DNA of 64,000 nt. Source: Lysobacter capsici. Lineage in GTDB: Bacteria > Pseudomonadota > Gammaproteobacteria > Xanthomonadales > Xanthomonadaceae. The stretch covers positions 1,364,001-1,428,000 of the forward strand of contig NZ_CP076103.1 of assembly GCF_018732085.1 (NCBI RefSeq), written 5' to 3'. The stretch's first letter is position 1, and each line of letters opens with the position of its first letter. The notes below the pieces were generated by a model. It made no database searches, was not told where the DNA came from, and was given only the letters and a program-made list of their open reading frames with translations. Below, one piece after another: positions 45,731-54,449 of the stretch. A program made the position numbers and the translations under genes.

Positions 45731-46494
45731 TCTGACGACGCGTGCAGTCACGTTGCTGCTGTCGCTGTCGCCCAAGCCAGAAGTCGCGGCTCCCATCCAG
45801 CGCTGCGAGGCGAGTAACTCGCGAGAACAAAAGCACACCCGGAGGGCGGCGCACATGGATGTGCGCCGTGCGCCACCGAGACAGGATGTCTCGTGTGGCG
45901 CATGCCTGCGTCGGCACCGATCGTGCGGCTCTTGATTCGAAACAGGAACGCCTTTTTCTTTGGTGACTTTCTTTTGTGGCTCTGGACAAAAGAAAGTTAC
46001 CCGCCGCTTTAGTGGCGGAAGCTTTTGATCCTGCTTGCAGCTTTAAAAGCTTTGAAGCTTTAGAGCCTTTGAGGCAAAGGCAACAGCTTTCGTCCGCAAG
46101 CGGCCGAGTTACTTTCTTTTGTCAAAAGCGACAAAAGAAAGGTAACCAAAGAAAAACGCTTTTCTTTGAATCAAGTGCCCGCAAGTGCGGAGCAGACGCA
46201 GGCACGCGCCACACGGGACATCCATGTCCCGGTGGCGCGCGACGCGCATCCCTGCGCGTCGCCCTTCGGGTGTGCTTTTGCTAACGCGAGTTACAAGCTT
46301 CGCAGTGCTGGATGGGAGCCGTGACTTCCGGCTCAAGCCAAAGCCATGGACTTGGTCAGCGTCAGAGCCAGAGCTGGAATCTCAGTCACGCTGAAGCAAT
46401 AGCGGCATCGAGCGTTGATGCCTGGCGCTTCGCAATGCGTACAGCGATTGCATGTACGAAGGTCGAGCAGCGCAGCACTCAGTGCGTGGCAAAC
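45731..46494. other. Gene-free region with long inverted repeat
   Basis: No gene is supported between the lipoprotein gene and the 3' end of the AsmA-like gene. Most of it is the long inverted repeat described at 45778-46332. The remaining 160 bases show nothing recognisable. Confidence 0.6.
45778..46332. repeat. Long imperfect inverted repeat (about 200-bp arms)
   Basis: The left arm (about 45778-45977) and right arm (about 46128-46332) are reverse complements with scattered mismatches. Matching blocks include CGGCTCCCATCCAG against CTGGATGGGAGCCG, CAAAAGCACACCCG against CGGGTGTGCTTTTG, GTGTGGCGC against GCGCCACAC, and CTTTCTTTTG against CAAAAGAAAG. The spacer holds further facing motifs (GAAAGTTAC and GTTACTTTC) and an AGCTTT-rich stretch. 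Two copies of a dispersed intergenic element in opposite orientation would explain it. Confidence 0.82.
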
Positions 46495-48489
46495 TCAATT
46501 CACTACATGCCCCGCGCAACCCGCATCCTTCCCCGGCCCCAACTCCAACGTAGCCAACAACGCCGCCGGCGGCGCGATGGCGCCCAGCGCGATCGCCGCC
46601 GCGCCGCGCAGGCCCAGGCGCTTGTAGTCGGGACGCGCGTTGGGTTGCTTGAAGGTGCCGCTGACCATCAACGGCGCGCGCAGCGACAGGAAGCTGCGAT
46701 CCTTCGGGCGCGCACGGATGGTGAGGTCGAGTTTTTCCTCGCGCAGACTGATCGTGCCGCTGCCGACCAACACCGTGTCGCTGGTGTCGAACGCCAGCGA
46801 CTGCGCGGTCATCACCCCGTTGTTGACGGCGAAATCGCCGAACGCGCAGCGGATCGGGATCTTGCGGTCGTGGGTCAGCTTGAACTTGAGGATTTCGGCC
46901 AGATCGATGCCGGCGAATTCCATCAGCAGGTTGCTGATCTGGCCCTGGCCCATGCCGACCGCGATGCTGCCGTCGCCGCTGCCGAGCATCTTGGCGATCG
47001 AGTTGCCGCTGCCGCTCAGGGCGATGCGCCCGCCGACCTTGCCGACCGCGTCCTGCGCCAGTTTCACGTCCGGCAACAGCTTGGACAGCGTCAGACCGCG
47101 TGCGTTGATGTCGGCGCGGGTACGGATGGTGGCGTTACGCGCGTCCATGGTGATGTTGGAGCGGATGTCGCCGTCGGCGACGCCGAAGTTCAGCGGATCG
47201 AGCTTGAGCAGGCCGTTTTCCAGCAGCAGATGCGCCTGCATGTCGTCCAGCGGCCAGCCCGGCGCGTTGATCCGCGCGGCCTTGAGCTTCACGTCCGCGT
47301 CCATCGAACGCAGCTTGTCGAGCCGGTACGGCGTGTCGGGCAGCAGCTTGGGTTTCGCGTCGAGTTGCGCGTTCTGCGCGGCGAGTTCCGGGTTGCTGCT
47401 TTCGCCGCGGCCGGTCTGCGGCGGGGCGCCGATGAAGCCGGCGAGGTCGTCGAAGTCCAGGCGTTTGGAAATAAGGTCGGCGCGCAGATACACCCGCGGC
47501 CCGCCGGTGTCGACGCTGGCGTCGCCGGCCAGATCGCTGTCGCCGACCTTGCCGGTGAAATCGTCGTAGTTCCAGCGCATGCCGTCGCGACGCAGGCGGC
47601 CGTCGAGCGCGTACGGCGGAGTCGGCGGGATCGCCACGCCGATCAAGGGATACAGGTCGGCGAGGTTCTTGCCGGCCAGCGCGAACTGCAGGTCGAAGTC
47701 GCGCAGATGGAACGGGTCGACCAGTTCGCCGCGCGCATGCGCACGGGTCGCGCCGGCCACCGCGCGCAGGTTCAAGCGATACGGCTTTTGGCTGTTGCTC
47801 AGTTCCAGCGGCGATTCGGCGCGGCCTTCCAGGGTGAAGCGGTTGGCTTTCCAGTGACCGCCGCCGTCGACCTCGATCGGCGGCGCGGCGTCTTCGCGGC
47901 GCGGCTGGCGGCTGTTGACGCTCAGGCGGATGTCGGTCTTGCCGGACGGATCGAGGAATTCCATGCGGCCGTCCTGGATCCAGATCTTGCGGAACTTCGG
48001 CAGTTCGCCGCCGCCGCCGCTTTCGAACACCCAGTTGCCGCCGTGCTTGGCGTCGGTCTGCAAATTGACTCGCGGTTGGGTCAGGCGGATGTCGGGAATG
48101 CGGATGTCGCCCTTGAGCAGCGGCCAGACTTCGATCGCCAGTTCCAGGCGCTGCGCGGTCGCCATCATCGGCTGCTTGGCCCACGGGGCATTGGCGAAGC
48201 TCAGTCCGTCGGCGCGGATCACCGACACCCGGCCAAGATCCACATCGAGATTGCCGTCGATCTGGAACTTGCGTCCGGTGCGCGCTTCGACCTGGCGTTC
48301 GATCGGGCCCTTGAACCAGTTCCAGTCCCACAGTGCGATCAATACCGCAATCGCCAGCGCGATCACGCCCAGCAGGCTGAGCCAGGGATGACGGCGAACC
48401 GGCGCGAACCAGCCGCGCGCGGCGGGAGGTTGAACGGCGCTGGCTGCGGCGTTGTTCGAAGCGGAGACGGTGGGATCAGGTGTGCTCAT
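46495..48489 (-). CDS. AsmA-family protein
   Basis: A 664-residue protein. One membrane helix near the N-terminus (about 34-52, HPWLSLLGVIALAIAVLIAL) anchors a long periplasmic part. Family features are GRKFQIDGNLDVDLGRVSVIRADGLSFANAPWA after the anchor, repeated short beta-strand blocks, and a C-terminal AsmA region with GSGNSIAKMLGSGDGSIAVGMG and GVMTAQSLAFDTSDTVLVGSG. AsmA-like proteins are thought to form bridge-like grooves that move phospholipids between inner and outer membranes or influence outer-membrane assembly. The ATG at 48489 is preferred; an open frame extends much further upstream but is not protein-like there and overlaps the next gene antiparallel or out of phase. Confidence 0.86.
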   Translation of the reverse strand: MSTPDPTVSASNNAAASAVQPPAARGWFAPVRRHPWLSLLGVIALAIAVLIALWDWNWFKGPIERQVEARTGRKFQIDGNLDVDLGRVSVIRADGLSFANAPWAKQPMMATAQRLELAIEVWPLLKGDIRIPDIRLTQPRVNLQTDAKHGGNWVFESGGGGELPKFRKIWIQDGRMEFLDPSGKTDIRLSVNSRQPRREDAAPPIEVDGGGHWKANRFTLEGRAESPLELSNSQKPYRLNLRAVAGATRAHARGELVDPFHLRDFDLQFALAGKNLADLYPLIGVAIPPTPPYALDGRLRRDGMRWNYDDFTGKVGDSDLAGDASVDTGGPRVYLRADLISKRLDFDDLAGFIGAPPQTGRGESSNPELAAQNAQLDAKPKLLPDTPYRLDKLRSMDADVKLKAARINAPGWPLDDMQAHLLLENGLLKLDPLNFGVADGDIRSNITMDARNATIRTRADINARGLTLSKLLPDVKLAQDAVGKVGGRIALSGSGNSIAKMLGSGDGSIAVGMGQGQISNLLMEFAGIDLAEILKFKLTHDRKIPIRCAFGDFAVNNGVMTAQSLAFDTSDTVLVGSGTISLREEKLDLTIRARPKDRSFLSLRAPLMVSGTFKQPNARPDYKRLGLRGAAAIALGAIAPPAALLATLELGPGKDAGCAGHVVN

Positions 48490-48725
48490 CGCGTAAGCGC
48501 GAAGGCCGGGGCGTAGCGGCGATGCGGCCACAATGCGGCGCGGCGCCCTGTCGGCCCGCGCGGCGGGACCTGTGGTGAGGTTGACCCCACCATCGCCATA
48601 CGCCGGTAAAGCGAGAGTGAATGCGTCGTGGACGCGGCGTGCGGCGTTCAGCCCGCGCGGCTGCCGTGGAGCGGGCGCCCGGCGCCACGCGCCGCAAACG
48701 CACCGCCGCAACCACGTTGTTTGAA

Positions 48726-49406
48726 TCAGGCGCCCGGAATCAGGCGCGAGGCCGGCACGACCTGCGACAGCACCGCGATGTAGTGGCAGACGCTGCCGCC
48801 GACGACGAACAGATGCCAGATCGCATGCGAATACTTCAGCGACGGCCGGTGATAGAACACCGTGCCCAGTGTGTAGCAGATGCCGCCGGCGAGCAGCCAG
48901 CCCAGGGTCGAGGCGTCGAGCGCGTTGAGCAGCGGCTTGGCGGCGACGATCACCAGCCAGCCCATGGCGATGTAGATGATGGTCGACAGCAGCTTGAAGC
49001 GGCCGGTGTAGAACAGCTTGAACACGATCCCGGCCACGGCCAGCGCCCAGATCGCCGCGAACAGGCCCCAGCCCCACGGACCGCGCAGGCCGATCAGGGT
49101 GAACGGGGTGTAGGTGCCGGCGATCAGCAGGTAGATCGCGCAATGGTCGAAGACCTTCAGCCGGCCCTTGACGATCGGGTGCTGGATCGCGTGGTACAGG
49201 GTCGAGGCGAGGTACAGCAGCAACAGGCTGATCCCGAATACGATCGCGCTGCCGAGCTGCCAGGCGTCGCCGTACAGCGCGGCCAGGGTGATCATCACCG
49301 CACCGCCGGCCAAGGCCGCGGTGGCGCCCAGACCGTGGGTCAGGGCATTGGCGATCTCTTCGCGGATCGAGTGCTCGCCGTGAGCGGGGGCATGGGCGAT
49401 GGTCAT
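48726..49406 (-). CDS. PAQR / hemolysin III family membrane protein
   Basis: A 226-residue protein with seven membrane helices, the hemolysin III (YqfA/TrhA) branch of the PAQR family. Conserved residues are EEIANALTHGLGA in the first segment, LLYLASTLYHAI with FDHCAIYLLIAGTYTPF (the family's Ser/His/Asp cluster), and SLKYSHAIWHLFVVGGSVCHY with the C-terminal histidines expected to bind zinc. Some members affect membrane-lipid homeostasis; a true hemolytic role is doubtful. It is on the same strand as the AsmA-like gene, 236 bases before it. Confidence 0.92.
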   Translation of the reverse strand: MTIAHAPAHGEHSIREEIANALTHGLGATAALAGGAVMITLAALYGDAWQLGSAIVFGISLLLLYLASTLYHAIQHPIVKGRLKVFDHCAIYLLIAGTYTPFTLIGLRGPWGWGLFAAIWALAVAGIVFKLFYTGRFKLLSTIIYIAMGWLVIVAAKPLLNALDASTLGWLLAGGICYTLGTVFYHRPSLKYSHAIWHLFVVGGSVCHYIAVLSQVVPASRLIPGA

Positions 49407-49716
49407 GGTTCCAGCATCCTAGCGCGGTCTGGGGCCAAAGCTCGTCGCGAATGCGAATCGACCGCAACGGCAAGACAGCGTGGAGTCGGTTTCGCGACTT
49501 CGGTCACGCGCTTGCGGACGGTGGCCGCGGGCGGGTTCATCGAGGCGGTTCGACGGGGAAGGGCGATGCTCAGGCGGTCCGGCGTGACAGGCGCCGGGAT
49601 TGCGGCCCGAATGCGTTGCGCTGCTTACCCGGCCTGCGCCGGCAGGCCGTTGATCGCCGTGGCGAAGCCGGGTGCGCTGCGCGTCGCCGGACGACCCGGG
49701 CGCCCGCGCGCCGCGC
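49407..49716. other. Intergenic region, nothing recognised
   Basis: 310 bases between the PAQR start codon and the end of the small gene at 49717. It should contain the PAQR promoter near 49,410-49,480. No repeat or RNA structure stands out. Confidence 0.5.
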
Positions 49717-50205
49717 TCACTCCAGCGCGTTGAGCCGCCGAATCCGTCGCAGCCGGCGCTGGATCTTGTGCGGCCTTGCGAAGCGGTACTGCTCGACTTC
49801 GACCAGCAGCGCGCAATCCTCGCCGAACGCCTCGCGCATCGCGTACAGGCGGCCGTTGCCTTCGAACGCCAGCCAGCGTTCGCCGTCCTGGACGACCTTG
49901 ATCTGCGAGACCGAGGGGATGATGTCGTTCAACGCGGCCAGGTCGAGCCGGCCGTGCGCCAGCAACTCGTCGCGGCGCGCGCCCAGCGCCTGCGCGCGTG
50001 CGCGGGTGGCCTGCAACGCCGATTCGCGGTCGATGCGGTGGATCGGATGCAGCGCTTGCAGCGGCACCATCGCCTGCGCCTTGTCGCTGCGCAGGCGGTG
50101 GATGTCCATGATCACCTTGCCCATGTAGGCGTCCTTGTAGTCGAGCGCGGCGACTTCGCTGCGCTTGCTCAACAAGTACGTCCACCAGCGGCGCAGCGGC
50201 GACAT
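49717..50205 (-). CDS. Small basic protein coupled to prfC, unknown function
   Basis: A 162-residue protein, very basic at both ends (SPLRRWWTYLLSKRSEV and KIQRRLRRIRRLNALE). Its central part (VSQIKVVQDGERWLAFEGNGRLYAMREAF) looks like a small beta-sheet, and QATRARAQALGARRDELL is a helix. The ATG shares one base with the prfC stop codon (TGATG), so translation is coupled to release factor 3. The basic tails suggest nucleic-acid or membrane contact, but I do not recognise a family and would not assign a function. The coupling makes a real gene likely. Confidence 0.72.
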   Translation of the reverse strand: MSPLRRWWTYLLSKRSEVAALDYKDAYMGKVIMDIHRLRSDKAQAMVPLQALHPIHRIDRESALQATRARAQALGARRDELLAHGRLDLAALNDIIPSVSQIKVVQDGERWLAFEGNGRLYAMREAFGEDCALLVEVEQYRFARPHKIQRRLRRIRRLNALE

Positions 50206-51809
50206 CAGTCCAGCGCCACCGCGTGCGCGTGTTCGCGCGTTGCCAGGAATTCCACGCCCGGCGCGCGTTCCTGCGCCAGTTGCAGGTTGACCCGCGTCGG
50301 CGCCAGGTAAACCAGTTGCCCGGCCGCATCCAGCGACAGGTTCAGCGCGTTCTTGTCGCGGAATTCCTCGAGCTTCTTGGCGTCGTTGCAGCGGATCCAG
50401 CGCGCGGTGGCGACGCTGACCTGCTCGAAGCTCGCGTCCACGCCGTATTCGTCCTTCAACCGATAGGCGACCACGTCGAACTGCAGCACGCCGACCGCGC
50501 CGAGGATCAGGTCGTTGCTCATCAGCGGGCGGAAGAACTGGGTCGCGCCTTCTTCCGACAACTGCGCCAGGCCCTTCTGCAACTGCTTGAGCTTGAGCGG
50601 ATCGCGCAGGCGCGCGCGGCGGAACAGTTCCGGGGCGAAGTTCGGGATGCCGGTGAATGACAGCGGCTCGCCTTCGCTGAAGCTGTCGCCGATCGAGATC
50701 GTGCCGTGGTTGTGGATGCCGATGACGTCGCCGGGGAACGCGGTCTCGGCGATCTCGCGATCGGAGGCCATGAAGGTCAGCGCGTTGGCGAGTTTGACTT
50801 CCTTGCCGGTGCGCGCGTGGAAGGCCTTCATGCCGGCGTTGAACTTGCCCGAGCAGATGCGCATGAACGCGACCCGGTCGCGGTGCTGCGGGTCCATGTT
50901 GGCCTGGATCTTGAACACGAAGCCGCTGAGTTTTTCCTCGGCCGGCTGCACGTCGCGGGTGGTGGTCTCGCGCGGCTTGGGCGAGGGCGCGTGCTCGATG
51001 AAGAAGTCGAGCAGCAGCTGCACGCCGAAGTTGTTGACCGCCGAACCGAAGAACACCGGGGTCTGTTCGCCGGCGAGGTACTTGGCCTTGTCGAACGGAT
51101 GCGAGGCGCCTTCGACCAGTTCCAGTTCGTCGCGCAGTTCGGCCAGCATCGGCGCGCCGATCCGCGCTTCCAGCGCCGGGTCGTCGATCGAGGCGAAGAT
51201 GGTCGAATCCTGGCGGGTGAAGTTGCGGCCCTGTTCGTACAGATGCACCTCGCCGGTCATCAGGTGGACCACGCCCTTGAGGCGCTGGCCCATGCCGATC
51301 GGCCAGGTGATCGGCGCGCACTGGATGCCGAGCACGCTTTCGACTTCGTCGAGCAGGTCGATCGGGCTCTTGCCTTCGCGGTCGAGCTTGTTGATGAAGG
51401 TCATGATCGGCGTGGTGCGCAGCCGGCAGACTTCCATCAGCTTGATCGTGCGCTCTTCCACGCCCTTGGCCACGTCGATGACCATCAGCGCCGAGTCGAC
51501 CGCGGTCAGCACGCGGTAGGTGTCCTCGCCGAAGTCGGCGTGGCCGGGGGTGTCGAGCAGGTTGACGATGTGGTCTTCGTAGGGGAACTGCATGACCGAC
51601 GAGGTCACCGAGATGCCGCGCTCCTTTTCCAGCGCCATCCAGTCGGAGGTCGCATGGCGCGCGGCCTTGCGGCCCTTGACGCTGCCGGCCATCTGGATCG
51701 CGCCGCCGAACAGCAGCAGCTTTTCGGTCAGCGTGGTCTTGCCGGCGTCGGGGTGCGAAATGATCGCGAAGGTGCGGCGGCGGAGGACTTGTTGGGAGAC
51801 TTCGGACAT
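50205..51809 (-). CDS. prfC: Peptide chain release factor 3
   Basis: A 534-residue translational GTPase, close to the E. coli length of 529. G motifs are clear: HPDAGKTTLTEKLL (P-loop, about 18-31), DTPGHADFGEDTYR (G3) and NKLDREGKSP (G4). Domains II and III carry FKIQANMDPQHRDRVAFMRICSG and VGVLQFDVVAYRLKDEYGV. RF3 recycles RF1 and RF2 from the ribosome after peptide release. The next gene starts in the stop codon. Confidence 0.96.
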   Translation of the reverse strand: MSEVSQQVLRRRTFAIISHPDAGKTTLTEKLLLFGGAIQMAGSVKGRKAARHATSDWMALEKERGISVTSSVMQFPYEDHIVNLLDTPGHADFGEDTYRVLTAVDSALMVIDVAKGVEERTIKLMEVCRLRTTPIMTFINKLDREGKSPIDLLDEVESVLGIQCAPITWPIGMGQRLKGVVHLMTGEVHLYEQGRNFTRQDSTIFASIDDPALEARIGAPMLAELRDELELVEGASHPFDKAKYLAGEQTPVFFGSAVNNFGVQLLLDFFIEHAPSPKPRETTTRDVQPAEEKLSGFVFKIQANMDPQHRDRVAFMRICSGKFNAGMKAFHARTGKEVKLANALTFMASDREIAETAFPGDVIGIHNHGTISIGDSFSEGEPLSFTGIPNFAPELFRRARLRDPLKLKQLQKGLAQLSEEGATQFFRPLMSNDLILGAVGVLQFDVVAYRLKDEYGVDASFEQVSVATARWIRCNDAKKLEEFRDKNALNLSLDAAGQLVYLAPTRVNLQLAQERAPGVEFLATREHAHAVALD

Positions 51810-51939
51810 GAGTACGGCGCGCCGGGGGCGCGTCGGCCGGTAAGGGGAAGGCGGCGATTATACCTGTGGATGGCGGCGGGGCTGGGGAGGCGTTTGGAGG
51901 ACCCGTTCTGGTCGTCGCCTGGAGGGCTTCGCAGCCTGG

Positions 51940-52038
51940 AGGTCTCTGTGGGAGGGCCTTTAGGCCCGACGCTGTTCGGTCAGCCGCCGCGATCTGAGAG
52001 AAAAGCATCGGGCCTGAAAGGCCCTCCCACAAAGACCT
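51940..52038. repeat. Intergenic GTGGGAGGGCCTTTAGGCCC inverted repeat
   Basis: AGGTCTCTGTGGGAGGGCCT at 51940 and its near reverse complement ending at 52038 form arms of about 34 bases around a 30-base spacer; each arm holds its own GGGCCT-AGGCCC hairpin. A GAATCCC microsatellite follows at 52055-52081. This is a dispersed intergenic element. Confidence 0.8.
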
Positions 52039-52054
52039 CGAAGCCCCGAGACTC

Positions 52055-52081
52055 ATTCGAATCCCGAATCCCGAATCCCGC
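52055..52081. repeat. GAATCCC microsatellite, short
   Basis: Three to four tandem units of CGAATCC/CGAATCCC just beyond the 3' end of the M23 peptidase gene; same family as the arrays at 20221 and 29982. Confidence 0.8.
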
Positions 52082-52085
52082 CCCC

Positions 52086-53012
52086 TCAGCGCGTCCCACC
52101 CGTCAACCGCAACGGCCCCTGCGGCCCGTTGATCCGCACCGGGATCGATTCCAGGCGCATGCCGCGGTTGATCTGCACGGCGAAATGCAGGTGCGGGCCG
52201 GTGCTGAAACCGGTGTTGCCCGACAGGCCGATCTGCTGGCCGGCGCGGACCCGCTGGCCCACGCGCACGATCACGCCGTTGTCGGCCTTGAGGTGGGCGT
52301 ACAGGGCCATGGTCCCGTCGTCGTGGAGGATGCGCACGAAGTTGGCGCGGTCGCCGAACTTCTCCAGGTTCAGCCCGGCCTTGTCGAAATCCGATTCGAC
52401 CTGCATCACCACGCCGTCGCGCGCGGCCAGCACCGGGGTGCCGATGTCGGCGGCGAAATCGATCGCGTAGCGGTGTTCGGGCTCGGTGTGGCTGAAATGG
52501 CCGCCGTAGCCCTGGTCGATGCGGAACTGCTGCTGTTGCAGCGGCAGCAGGTACTCGACGTTGCGCGCGCGGGCGCGCGGGTCGCCGGGCACGCTGCGCA
52601 TGGTCAGTTCGAAATCGCCGCCGCGGGTCGGGTCCTGGGCGCTGAGCACGGCGACCACGGCGCTGCCGCGTGCGTCCACGGTGGCGTTGGCGGGCAGGCT
52701 GGGGTTGCCGGCGATGTTGTTGCTGTGGGTGAAGTCGAGCTGCACTTCGACCGGCCCGGACAGGCTGTTGTCGACCCAGGCCAGGTAGCGGTCGCCGTCC
52801 TGCTGCACCCGCAGCCGCGCGATCGCGCCGGGCTCGGCGCGGAACGGAATGACCTTGACCTCCGACGGCGGCGCCGCGGACGGCGCGCGATCGCCGTAAT
52901 GGGTGATGCCGTTCCGGTCGGTCCAGCGATACAGCTTGCCGGCCTGCGCCGCGGGGACGGCGAGCAGGAGCAGGCACAGGCACATGGCGATCGGGGCGGG
53001 CAGGCGCGGCAT
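52086..53012 (-). CDS. Exported M23-family peptidase with DUF4124 domain
   Basis: A 308-residue protein with a signal peptide (about 1-24, LLLLAVPAAQA|GK). Residues about 25-60 (LYRWTDRNGITHYGDRAP) are a DUF4124 domain. The C-terminal LytM/M23 domain shows the zinc ligands HRYAIDFAADIGTPV (HxxxD) and GPHLHFAV (HxH), so it is probably an active metallo-endopeptidase that cuts peptidoglycan cross-links in the periplasm. The residues between resemble a beta-sandwich. The ATG at 53012 is supported by the signal peptide. It lies 23 bases after the propeller lipoprotein gene on the same strand and is likely co-transcribed. Confidence 0.9.
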   Translation of the reverse strand: MPRLPAPIAMCLCLLLLAVPAAQAGKLYRWTDRNGITHYGDRAPSAAPPSEVKVIPFRAEPGAIARLRVQQDGDRYLAWVDNSLSGPVEVQLDFTHSNNIAGNPSLPANATVDARGSAVVAVLSAQDPTRGGDFELTMRSVPGDPRARARNVEYLLPLQQQQFRIDQGYGGHFSHTEPEHRYAIDFAADIGTPVLAARDGVVMQVESDFDKAGLNLEKFGDRANFVRILHDDGTMALYAHLKADNGVIVRVGQRVRAGQQIGLSGNTGFSTGPHLHFAVQINRGMRLESIPVRINGPQGPLRLTGGTR

Positions 53013-53035
53013 AGTCGGGTCGGGCGGGGGCGGGG

Positions 53036-54139
53036 TCAGTTCAGGCAACTCGATTGCAACTGCAGGGCGCGGGCCACATCGCCCAGGTCGAACGCGGTCA
53101 CCGAGCGGTCGTCGTGGACCGCGTACAGCGCGCCGGTCGGAAACGCGTTGGTGCCGGCCGCGTGCAGGGCGATGCCGTCGGTGTGCGCGGTCACCTCGCC
53201 GCTGAAGCTGCCGCGCGGTTCCAGGCTGTCGCGGTCGTAGACGTGGAAGATGGTGCGCGGCATCAGCTGGTCGACCGCGATCCAGTAACCGTCGCCCGCG
53301 CCGCAGCTCCACAGCGCCACGCCTTCGGCCTGGGCCTGGAAGCTGCGATCGGGCACGCGCCGGCCGGTGTAGTGGCCGGCGAGGGTGTATTCGCGCAGGG
53401 TCGACAGGTGGCGCTGGTCTTCGTCGGCGATCAGCAGGCGGTCGCCGGCGGCGTCGCCGGCGATCGATTCGACCACCCGCAGCGCGGCGTCGGCCGTGGT
53501 GTCGCCGAACGCGCCCTGGTACTCGGCGCTCATCGCATCGTTGTCGTCGAAGCGCAGCCGATAGCGGCGCACACGCTGATCGAGTTCGGCCAGCGGCGGC
53601 ACCTGATCGAACTTCTCGCCGTACATGAAACTGTCGGTGATGTAGGCGTCCAGCTCGCCCGGCGCGGTCTCGTTGATCCACACGCCGTAGGGGCTGCGCA
53701 GTTGCGCCTCGCCGAAGCTGCCGAGCGGGGCGAAGTCGGGCAGGTGCAGGACCTGGACGCGGTGATTGTCGCGCTCGACCACGAACAGGTGGTCGCCGAA
53801 CACCGCCAGCCCGTTGGGGCGCTTGAACTGGCCGGCTGCGCCGCCTTTTTCGCCGAAGGTGCGCAGGCGCTGGCCGGTGTCGGCGTCGTACACGGCCAGG
53901 CGGTGGGTCGACTTGGCGCTGGCGATCAGCCAGGTCGAACCGTCCGGGGTCGGCCAGGTGGCGAGCGAATCGAGCTCGTCCTGCGGACTTTCGGCTGAGA
54001 CGAACCGCTCGGGCACGATCCGCAGCCCGGCCGGCGCCACGCTGGTGAAGCGCGCTTCCGATTCCAGGGCGGGGCGGGTCAGGGCGCAGGAGGACAGCAA
54101 CAGCGTCGTCAGGGCGGCGGCGAGGAGGCGGCTATTCAT
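53036..54139 (-). CDS. Beta-propeller lipoprotein, phytase-like/NHL-like
   Basis: A 367-residue protein with a lipoprotein signal (TTLLLSSCAL, lipidated Cys near residue 18). The body contains repeats of about 45 residues that read as propeller blades: GSTWLIASAKSTHRLAVYD, GQFKRPNGLAVFGDHLFVVE, NHRVQVLHLPDFAPLGSFG and GDRLLIADEDQRHLSTLREY. This resembles the esterase-like/phytase-like propeller lipoproteins of Xanthomonadaceae. I cannot confirm the acidic calcium cluster of true beta-propeller phytases, so enzyme activity is unsure. It is the first gene of a pair with the M23 peptidase. Confidence 0.72.
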   Translation of the reverse strand: MNSRLLAAALTTLLLSSCALTRPALESEARFTSVAPAGLRIVPERFVSAESPQDELDSLATWPTPDGSTWLIASAKSTHRLAVYDADTGQRLRTFGEKGGAAGQFKRPNGLAVFGDHLFVVERDNHRVQVLHLPDFAPLGSFGEAQLRSPYGVWINETAPGELDAYITDSFMYGEKFDQVPPLAELDQRVRRYRLRFDDNDAMSAEYQGAFGDTTADAALRVVESIAGDAAGDRLLIADEDQRHLSTLREYTLAGHYTGRRVPDRSFQAQAEGVALWSCGAGDGYWIAVDQLMPRTIFHVYDRDSLEPRGSFSGEVTAHTDGIALHAAGTNAFPTGALYAVHDDRSVTAFDLGDVARALQLQSSCLN

Positions 54140-54449
54140 CGGCTTAAGTGTATGCGCGGGCGATGTCGGCCGGGTGGCGGTCGCGGCCGGGATCGGGGGC
54201 TAAATAATAAATCGCTATATGCGGATGAAGCGATTGACACGCCCCCGGAGCGTCGGCAGACTGTGGCCATCCATCGAGACCGGCAGAGGGACAGGCCCTT
54301 TGAAGCCGGGGCAACCCAAGGCGGCGCAAGCCGCGTGAAGGTGCCAATTCCTGCGGCCCGCCCTTGAGGCGTCGGTCGGAAGATGGTTGCGGACACTCGC
54401 AGCGATGCGGGTGCGCGACTTGCGAACTCGGTGGCCCCGTTCACTTCGG
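54140..54449. promoter_or_regulatory. Leader region of the methionine operon
   Basis: 310 bases between divergent genes. AT-rich sequence around 54200-54235 (CTAAATAATAAATCGCTATA) probably contains the promoter. The SAM-I riboswitch follows at 54265-54390. Confidence 0.65.
54265..54390 (+). ncRNA. SAM-I (S-box) riboswitch
   Basis: The conserved core is visible in order: AGAGGGACAGGCCCTTTGAA, GCCGGGGCAACC, then after a variable GC stem GAAGGTGCCAATTCCTGCGG. The closing stem P1 pairs CCATC (54271-54275) with GATGG (54382-54386). The element binds S-adenosylmethionine and lowers expression of the downstream met genes. It ends about 60 bases before the metX start, leaving room for a terminator or a sequestering stem. 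Confidence 0.93.

Noticed and set aside
46495..49473. 992-residue version of the AsmA-like protein
   Set aside because: The extra 328 N-terminal residues are Arg-rich and run through the PAQR gene in another frame; the signal-anchor and family start fit ATG 48489.
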